Shown here in pieces: positions 56,370-64,000 of a DNA stretch of 64,000 bases. Source of the DNA: Astrocystis sublimbata (taxonomy: Eukaryota; Ascomycota; Sordariomycetes; Xylariales; Xylariaceae); assembly GCA_022453515.1 (NCBI GenBank), contig JAJNNY010000008.1, positions 372,001-436,000 on the forward strand. Direction: 5' to 3'. Each line of letters starts with the position of its first letter. Positions within the stretch are counted from its first letter, which is position 1. The position numbers and the translations under genes were made by a program. A model generated the notes under the pieces. The model was given only the letters and a program-made list of their open reading frames with translations. It did not search any database and was not told the origin of the DNA.

Positions 56370-58597
56370 ATGGAGTTCATGACCAGATTAGCTGGTCTGA
56401 GTGGAGCATTATCGCCCTCGGCACAAGGCGGGTAAGTCGTCCCCGTCGTGATCTGGTCTTCGATGATGGCGATGAGACACATAAGCCTAACACCGGAACA
56501 GATGTTCATTATGGGGGACTTTCAAAGCACCCAAGCTTCCGTGCTGGGTGCCCACCGATATTGAGGGCTTCGGCAGACCCTCGTTCACAATCCCTTGGGG
56601 CGACAGAACGTCTGAGAATAGCCACCCTTACACCGAGGCGCCGCATACCGAATACATCCGCAAGTATGACTTCAACATCAGCCGCGGCGTGATAGCGCCG
56701 GACGGGTACGAGAAGAGTGTCATCCTCGTCAACGGGCAGTTCCCAGGCCCATTGATCGAGGCCAACTGGGGCGACTACATCGAGGTTAACGTGCACAATA
56801 ACATCATCGAAGAGCCTCAGGAGGGGACAGCCATTCACTGGCACGGCTTCCTGCAGACGGACAACCCGTGGGAGGACGGCACGCCTGGTGTCTCGCAGTG
56901 CCCCATCGCCCCTAGCACGAGCTTCACATACAGGTTCCGCGCTGAGATTCACGGCACTTCGTGGTACCACTCTCACTACTCGGCTCAGTACTCTGCTGGT
57001 CTGTTTGGTCCGATTGTGGTGTATGGCCCTAAGAATGCTCATCACGACATTGACCTAGGCCCGATCATGGTCAATGGTAAGCTGAAGCCATCTATTCTTT
57101 TGTTCCTTCCTCTACCTAGCCTCACCCCAAGAAAGGGGGAACTCGTCTCTGATATGTATATGTCTTCCAGATTGGTGGCACGAGGACTACTTCACGACCG
57201 TATCTTCCATCATGACCCCCGGCTTCGAAGGCCGCTCATTTTCCGACAACAACCTCATAAATGGACGCATGAACTTCGACTGCGCCACCGTAGCCGAGGG
57301 CGACGCCACGACCTGCACGCCCGACGCGGGAGTGTCCAAGTTCAAGTTCCAGCCTGGCAAGAACCACCGGCTACGATTCGTGAACGCCGGGTCTGAGGGC
57401 GTGCAGCGGATCAGCATCGACGAGCACATGATGACGGTGATTGCGAACGACTTCGTGGAGATCGAGCCGTACGAGACCAAAGTAGTGACCATCGGCGTCG
57501 GCCAGCGTGTCGATGTCATGGTCAAGGCCGACGGCGACATGATGGGCTCCTACTGGTTGCGCGCTAACCTGACCGAATGCTCCAATGCGAACCAGCCGAA
57601 TGCCATGGCCGCTATCTACTACGAGTTCGCGGACACGGATTCGGTGCCTACCAGCGAGCCTTGGGACGTTCCTGACCCGGGAACGTGCGCCAATGACGAT
57701 CTTGAGCTTACGAAGCCCTTTTACCCCATTGAGCTGCCGGAGCCGTCGTGGACGCAGAACATGGACATCGCCATGACGCGGAATGAGACGGGACACCTAC
57801 TCTGGCAATTCGGCGTATGTGCTCACCTCTTTCCTCTTGTTCCCTTTCCCCTTGATCACACAAATCAGGAGAAGCTAATCTTGACATGACGTTCGCAAAC
57901 ACAGGGTGTGGCCGCACGCGTAGACTACAACAACCCTACGCTGATGCAGATGAAGAACGACAACCTCGACTTCGACCCTGACATGAACGTGTACAACTTC
58001 GGGTCCAACACGTCCGTTCGTATTATTGTCAACAATGACACACCAGCGTACGTCTTTTCCTCCCCTCCTGAGCACTTCCTTCTTTGCCCTTGTATCCGAC
58101 ACTTGCACCCAGTTGTATCCCCGATGCCCGCCTCAACCAGTCCTATCGCATGCTTAGCTCTCATCCCCTTCGTACCAATGTCATCACACACTCCCATATA
58201 TCTCTTATGCTAACCCCTTGATCCCCCTAGTCCCCACCCAATGCACGCCCACGGCGTCAACATGTACGTCCTCGCGCACGGTGCAGGCAACTACTCAGAC
58301 TCCAACTTCACCATCACACGCCCGGAGAACCCCCTCCGTCGTGACGTACAGATGGTGCAGCCACACGGACACGTGGTGCTGCAGCTTGACAGCGTGAACC
58401 CGGGCGTCTGGCCGTTCCACTGCCACATCGCATGGCACGCCTCGGCGGGCTTTTTTGCGCAGCTTTTGTTCCAGCCTGACCGTATAACAAGCGGGAGCCT
58501 CAATGAGGATATCCCCAACAGAATGGTGCAGACGTGTAGGGACTGGGAGGCGTTCACGGGACGGGTGGCCCTGAATCAGATTGATAGTGGATTGTAA
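56370..58597 (+). CDS. Multicopper oxidase, laccase-type, ending in DSGL
   Basis: A blue multicopper oxidase that couples one-electron oxidation of phenolics or other donors to reduction of O2 to water. Exons 56370-56431, 56502-57076, 57171-57814, 57905-58047 and 58231-58597 give 596 residues. Copper motifs are all present: H133-W-H135-G, WYHSHYS, HPMHAHG on exon 5, and H538-C-H540-IAWH544. The residue ten after the T1 cysteine (Cys539) is Phe549, the axial position that in family studies goes with high redox potential. The protein ends DSGL, the C-terminal plug motif of ascomycete laccases sensu stricto. Odd: exon 1 encodes [21 protein letters not shown], a weak secretion signal at best, so it may be intracellular (pigment or spore) or have another first exon. 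Substrate not predictable. Confidence 0.9.
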
Positions 58598-60494
58598 TGT
58601 TGCGATGATGTGTTGAAAGCATGATTAATTAACGTGAAAAGAAAGATCACCGGATATATGGTAGTGTCATGGCAGTGTGATGCCACGGGTGTGTGCCTTT
58701 CCTATTCTCTCTTTCTCCTAACATCCCCATTTTACCCTGATATACCATACCCACTTTATAGAGCCTCGAGACCACGGGCTGTTGTACATATTTCTTTACT
58801 TTAACGTCGCGAAGTCTTAATGTACTGTGAATTCTCCAAGAACACATCACAGTGCCAAGTACCACATTTTTCCATCATAGAAATATCGTGTTTTGAAATA
58901 TCTCTTGGTGTCGAAATGCCAACTTCCTTCGACACGATTGGCGTCAAACTTAACTACACAGCTCGGATCTAACCATTGATGTGGGAACTGTTTACTTATT
59001 TCTCTATATGGATTACGCAGCTTGCGAAATGGCACCATGGTGCTACCTACCTATCACCCCTCAGACATATAGTCAATGCGCACAGAATTACAAATCACAT
59101 GCAATGGATTCACCTTACCCTCACCGGCCCTCACTCAGGGTATAATCCGACAGCAAGAGGTGGCGTTCTCCTGGCGGGGATAGCACTGCTTGATAGACAT
59201 GCGTGTTAGCGGGCCGCGTAATTAGTAAATAATACCAAGTGTGGTGGGGGCGGTTTTCAAACATTCCTCAAACCGGTCTCCAGGACTTTTGGAATTCAAA
59301 TAGGAATGGCCTTCTTTCTGGAATCTCTCCCGTTATTTGTATATTTATTTACCTAGTCATTCCGCTGCCGATGGACCGACCCCATTACCGAACATTGTCT
59401 TTGTTGTGGCGCGGATGCTGCCACAAACAATCCAATGTTGAAGAAATACGGGAAAGAATGTCATAGAGATTGGCAGGTCAGGAGCTCGAAGTGAAGAAAC
59501 ATAATAAACGAACTTCGCTTCTCCGCCACGCTGCCCACCTTATCCTATATGTCCTCCTTCCCTCCTTCCCTGCTTCCCTCCATTCCTTATACTGTGGGTA
59601 CAAATAGAGACGCCGGATTCTGCCACAAATTCTGCAAAAGTGCCTCGTCAGGAGTTTCGCCCACCATGTGAAGTCGCTTGGGTTACAATCGTGGCGGACA
59701 GTCGTAGACATGCATGCATGCATGCATGCAATGCAAGCCAGGCAATAGGTAGCCAGGTTGCATCGACATGACATAAATGCTCCGAAGTTGCACGTGGACC
59801 TGATACACCCAACATATACTAATCTGTCTTCATCTCGTCTGTTTCTTGGCTGCATCCTGAACATTTACTCGCCTGTGCTACAAAAGACAACTGCAACCCG
59901 CATATACAGATAAAGCAGAGTCGTGGAACCTCATGAGTTAGTCGAGCTCAGCAGGCAGGGGCGGAGACCGTCAGCACTGCATTTTAGGCCCTCACGTCAA
60001 AAGCCAGATTGATATAGCAAGTTTCTTCTTATTGTTCTTCTCCGCTCGTCTCTTCTCTTCTCTTCGCCTCATTTCATTCCAAAATTTGGAAATGGAAAAC
60101 AGGGAAACGTCTATGTAGCTATAATAATGGCAAAGCAGCATTGCTCATTGCGATACGGGAATACCCGCAGATACCAGCCCCGTTACAGATTAAAAGCAAA
60201 CTAAGATAACAAAAAGGGACATAAAAGACATCAACGCAGGGTGCAGTGCAGCTGGATGTATGTGCTGAGGAAACACCGGACGTAGGGACGGACGGTTGGC
60301 ATATAGGTATAGGTGAGTGGGTACTATGTACAAGAAGGGCGAAATTGGCAGAAGGGTATTTAAGGTCGTGGTCGTTGTCGTATGGCTCGGGAATTATGGT
60401 GGTAGTAAGTTTGGTAGGACGGCCGGTTGCAGGCTGGCGTGACCGGTGCAGATGTGTACTTTCTTTCGGGGGGTCGGTAATTTGCTCCGTGTTT
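58598..60494. other. Intergenic, with a TGCA simple repeat
   Basis: About 1.9 kb between the oxidase and Rho3 3' ends (convergent). It includes a TGCA simple repeat at about 59709-59730 and C/T-rich patches at 59548-59585 and 60047-60066. Small frames here have no coding features. Confidence 0.5.
59709..59730. repeat. (TGCA)n short tandem repeat
   Basis: About five copies of the self-complementary tetramer TGCA in intergenic DNA. Confidence 0.8.
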
Positions 60495-61358
60495 TCACAT
60501 CACGGAGCAGCTGGACTCCTGCTCGCCGCTCGGCTTCACGCTCAGCGCGACACGGGCAGCTTCCGTGAACGCCTCATTGACGCCGCGATTCCTCATGGCC
60601 GAGCACTCGAGGTACCTCATGGCCTTGATCCGTCGTGCGACATCGAGACCCTGGTTGTACTCGATCATAGGCTTCTTCTCGCCCTGCTGCGCGGCACTGC
60701 TGTCGGCAGCAGCAGCACCAGCGCCACCTTCCTCGTCTTCGTCGCCGTTCTCGCGGAGGTCGCACTTGAGGGCAACAAGGACAAGCTTCACGCCGGGGCA
60801 GTTCTCCTGGATCTCGCCGATCCACTTGCTCTCCACGTTCTCAAGCGAGTCCTTGCTATCGACGCTGAAGCACAGCACAACAACGTCGGTGTTATCGTAG
60901 GAGAGACTTCGTAGGCGGTCGAATTCTTCTTGACCGGCGGTGTCCCATAGCGAGAGCTCGATGTGGACATTATCCACAAATATGTCTAACGTTGCGATTA
61001 GTCTAGCTGTCGATCACTTGGGTATTGATGACATTTGCGCGCCATCTGATGTCGGGGGATTGGGCCGGGACGGGGTGGACTAGTGGTAGCAGCAAGGAGA
61101 GACGGCAATCTAGCTTACCATGAACGTAGTTTTCAAAGACGGTAGGCTCGTAGACTGTCGGGAAGTAACCTCTTGTGAAGACGTTCAACAGCGATGTCTT
61201 TCCGCAGGCACCATCTCCACTATAATATATGATGACATGTTGTAAGCCGCTGACCTCGCGTCGCGGGGGGCAGATCAGATGGATGCGGTGCTGCCAACCT
61301 ACAGAAGAACCAGCTTGCGCTGTACTGTTTTCGACCCTCCCAATCCACAGAGCGGCAT
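60495..61358 (-). CDS. rho3: Rho3-type small GTPase
   Basis: A Rho-family GTPase of the fungal Rho3 clade, acting at the plasma membrane in exocytosis and polarised hyphal growth. Exons 61358-61303, 61219-61119 and 60985-60495 give 215 residues. Seen: [16 protein letters not shown] start, P-loop GDGACGKTS, switch [14 protein letters not shown], switch [17 protein letters not shown], the base-recognition LKCD, an acidic/Ala insert ([12 protein letters not shown]), and [23 protein letters not shown], which is strongly Rho3-like. It ends CSVM, a CaaX box with Met favouring farnesylation. The N-terminal cysteine near the start could be palmitoylated, as described for yeast Rho3; that is family inference. 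Splice joins restore LLGDG and YVHDIFVDN. Confidence 0.95.
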
Positions 61359-63596
61359 TTTTGCGATTACGAGATTGATTCGACGGGTAGGTAGTTGGGT
61401 TCGGTCTTGCGTTCCCAGGATTCGTGATAAAAGGGGTATAATCGCTCGTTCTTTGGACTTAGCAGCAAAGGCGGGTGCTGGTTGCAACGTATTGATGGCC
61501 AAAGACTCGTGGTTTGTTCGCACGGCGGAATGGATTCGTGACAATACGTCGACTGGCGCGGCGATTGTAGTTGTTGGTGTTTTGGTGATTAATGGCACGG
61601 GTGCGAATGGCTGGCAATCGGCGCAGGAAGCAGGAGTGAATGGGAGGAAAGTTGGAAATGAAGGCAGCACCAATAGTGGATTGTCAGTGGATGTACTTAA
61701 TCTGGCGACGCATGCGAGGTACACTTGGTCGTGCTTGGCGCATCCACGCTAGGGGCTCGGGGGCAGCCCTGTAGGTAGATACCTCTACTGAGGTACATAC
61801 CTAATGTATCTACAATTAGGTCTAGGTACGTACGACGGTGACGGTGACGGTAGTGGCCCCTGGCGAGTGGTAAGTTTAGGAGGCAGGTGCTGGAGACTCT
61901 GCGGACTGGTTGCCCCACCCCCAAAATAAGTGTCGTAATCCAACCTGATGGATACATACATAGGTACTTAGTAGCTAATATATCTGCAGTTGTAGCCAGA
62001 CCTAATAGACCGCAAAACACCGGAAAGCAGGTACACTCATCACCTTCGTTGCATCTCCCCATCACGTCTTCACGTCAAAACGCACTTATGCTGCAAGGGG
62101 CCACATCGACTCCCCCTGCAAACGCCACCGGAATGTCATCCTGAGTCTTGACAGCAAGCACTGACGGGTCAGTGGGGATGCCCCTACCTACGACCGGCAT
62201 GACACGCAGAGATGTACCGGTAACAGCCACAGCATTCGTCTGTGGGACAGCACCTCACAAAATCCCCAATCGGAAATCTAGATGCGGGTGAACAACGGGT
62301 CCCGTCCGACACGGGCTCGGACGGGTACAACGTACCAACGCCATAGAGGGCAATGCTACGGGGCCCAGATCTGCCCCGGATCCCACTTTATCTTGAACTT
62401 TCCGACGGTTCGCAGTCTTCTTATGGTAGGCGAGTAGGCTCTTATTATTATGTGGTGCATTGGTGGGCTTACCCCTGAATCGCCGTGTATATCGGTACTT
62501 CTACCAATCAAACATGCCAGGTACTCACTCTCCTGACATCGCGACGTTGGAGTATCAGACTACCTAACGCAAAGAAGTGATGATGACTCGATAGGGCGGC
62601 GAGAACAGATACGCACGTAGTCAAGCACGCCAGGGGGCCAGGGTACCACCATGTGTTCTGGAGATCGGATCGATTTGGGTAGGATTCGATGCGATCGAGG
62701 TACGTGTAAAGTTGAATGCTGCGCCCTGTCAGGCTTGTTTGAAGGATTCGACAACACATTTTAAGGCTGTTAGTGGCGCAAGTCAAGACCTTCAAGTCAG
62801 TAGATCCCGAGCGCCACCCGCGCAGTAGCCTATTATCACCAGCACCTCTTGGCACTTACGGTCAAGGTCAAATGTTGTACATCATTCAACGCCCAATCTG
62901 AAGCATGCATTTTTACCAAAGTTTCGTTGTGTTACTGAATGCTAGCTGCCTATGTAGCTGCTTATAGTGACAACAAACTACCGAGTCTTGTTGTTGAAAG
63001 CTGCGTCAGTGAGGCTTTAGCACAGCATCAACTCATGCTATTCTCACTCTTCATATCTCTTTAAATGTTGGTAGGCAGTCACTGCATGTGATCATCCACT
63101 TACACATCAATAAATGGCAAGAAAAGGAATAAATACTTCATTACTAAATGCATCCTTTTCATTCTGTTATTATTCGTGAAAGGTGTTTCAATGTTCATCC
63201 CATAACATGGATAGTGCTTATAGTAATCGCCATGGCCACTAACACCACTGTGGCGAATTGTGAGGCTAGAATTCTTTGTATTGGTTATGAAAATGACAAT
63301 ATATAAGTAGTACAGCACAAAAACAGATTAGATACGCATTATATCACGTGGCTTTGTTACTATACAGGTATCTAAATTGTCATCAGTTATTGCATGCCAC
63401 ATGCCATTAACCTTCTGTTTGATCATGTAAGCCCAACAAGGAGAAGCAGGTGGATAGTCACCTGTCTTCAATTGATCCGTACGTTTGCCATGGCTTCGTG
63501 AGGAGGTCTTAATCGTATGATTTCATGACTTTATAGTATCTTCATTAATTACTTCTATCACTATGTGGTATCTGGACCATCCATCCGTTAGACAAA
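61359..63596. other. Intergenic
   Basis: About 2.2 kb. The left half carries the Rho3 leader and a dense run of GGTAGG/GGTACC/CCTAGG-type motifs at about 61771-61840 and 61955-61975. The right half (about 62880-63590) is markedly A+T-rich. The frames at 61279-61752 and 62508-62855 lack coding evidence. Confidence 0.5.
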
Positions 63597-64000
63597 TCAG
63601 CTGATCAGCTTTCTTCGTAACCCGTGGACAAACTCTTGGTCTGCGTATTTCCCTGCACGCTCTCTTGCGTTGTTGTCTGCCTCTCTAGCCTGCCGTTCCT
63701 GTTCTTCTATGATGGCGAGGCGGTTCTCCCGATCTTTGTCCAAGTCCGAGGCCGCGTTCTGCATCGCCGCGAGCTTCCGCGCCCGCTCCTCCTCGGCGGC
63801 AGTATCTGAGCCAGCTCCCGAACCATTCGCGCCTCCGTTGCGATCATTGCTCGGGCCATTTCTATAGCCGGAAGGGCGGCGATAGTCGCGACTATCTCGA
63901 CGATCTTCGTCGCCCCTATTGAACTTGCGACGCTCTCTGGGCGGGTCTGGGGAATAGTCTCGTCGTCGCCGAATGTCATCCTCCTTGCGATCACTGCGAC
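63597..64000 (-). CDS. CWC25: C-terminal part of a probable CWC25-like pre-mRNA splicing factor (partial)
   Basis: The minus-strand frame enters from the right edge and runs 134 codons to a TGA at 63599-63597. Seen: a basic Arg/Asp-rich stretch (RKEDDIRRRRDYSPDPP, RREDRR-like repeats), a Gly/Asn/Ser linker, then a helical segment ERARKLAAMQNAASDLD, DRENRLAIIEEQERQ, ARERAGKYADQEFVHGLRR. This matches my memory of the C-terminal third of CWC25, a protein that joins the spliceosome for the first catalytic step. The family usually continues past the FVHGLRR-like motif, whereas here the frame ends KLIS. A GTTACG donor-like site just before the stop could lead to a further exon that I could not place. 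Moderate confidence in the family, low in the 3' end. Confidence 0.55.
   Translation of the reverse strand, partial: RSDRKEDDIRRRRDYSPDPPRERRKFNRGDEDRRDSRDYRRPSGYRNGPSNDRNGGANGSGAGSDTAAEEERARKLAAMQNAASDLDKDRENRLAIIEEQERQAREADNNARERAGKYADQEFVHGLRRKLIS

Noticed and set aside
59709..59730. CRISPR-like or attachment-site repeat
   Set aside because: It is a simple TGCA microsatellite with no spacers and no association with integrase genes; CRISPR arrays are not expected in a eukaryote.
61279..61752. 157-codon plus-strand frame and its antisense 141-codon partner over the Rho3 start
   Set aside because: Both overlap the first Rho3 exon and leader; the antisense frame includes the real Rho3 exon 1 only by reading into the promoter. 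No independent gene is supported.

Overview
This window is nuclear DNA of a filamentous ascomycete, most probably a Sordariomycete. The genes have short GT-AG introns (mostly 48-160 nt, often GTAAGT/GTATGT donors and CTAAC-like branch sites) and intergenic spaces of 0.2-3.8 kb. Several products are fungal-specific: a HAM-4/PRO45-type FHA protein, a Rho3 GTPase, a DSGL-ending laccase-type oxidase, a Zn2Cys6 regulator and a KP4-like secreted protein. All gene models were built by hand from reading frame, splice consensus and remembered family features. No database search was run. Taxonomy below class level is not claimed.

Layout. 1-5 kb: 5' part of an ATR/Mec1 checkpoint kinase (minus) divergent from COX16. 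5-13.3 kb: gene-poor, with one single-exon gene of unknown function at 8.85 kb. 13.3-21.2 kb: a short-chain reductase, NC2-beta (Dr1) with a very long first intron, and an Arg/Pro-rich protein with a conserved fungal C-terminal domain. 23.3-30.7 kb: an accessory-looking, relatively A+T-rich island with a KP4-like secreted cysteine-rich protein, three diverged paralogues of an unrecognised family (here called the WLxYW/DARxFP family) and a PIF1-like helicase with a mitochondrial-type leader. 32.1-46.5 kb: an oxidative or lipid-metabolism neighbourhood. It holds an FMN-binding flavoprotein, a 3-hydroxyacyl-CoA dehydrogenase fused to a beta-propeller, a cytochrome b5/b5-reductase fusion divergent from a CYP505-like P450 without its own reductase, a Zn2Cys6 regulator and a FAT1/FATP-type acyl-CoA synthetase. 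47-64 kb: an unknown three-exon gene, a STRIPAK-type FHA protein divergent from MGR2/ROMO1, a multicopper oxidase, Rho3 and the 3' end of a probable CWC25 splicing factor.

How the genes may work together. The conserved genes (ATR, COX16, NC2-beta, HAM-4-like, MGR2, Rho3, CWC25-like) are ordinary housekeeping functions and need not cooperate. The 32-46.5 kb block is the strongest candidate for a functional unit. A FATP-type ligase could activate a lipophilic acid. A P450 fed by the neighbouring b5/b5-reductase could hydroxylate it. A hydroxyacyl-CoA dehydrogenase could oxidise the product, under an adjacent Zn2Cys6 regulator. That is inference from neighbourhood only. The most likely undescribed element is the three-gene WLxYW/DARxFP family next to the KP4-like gene.
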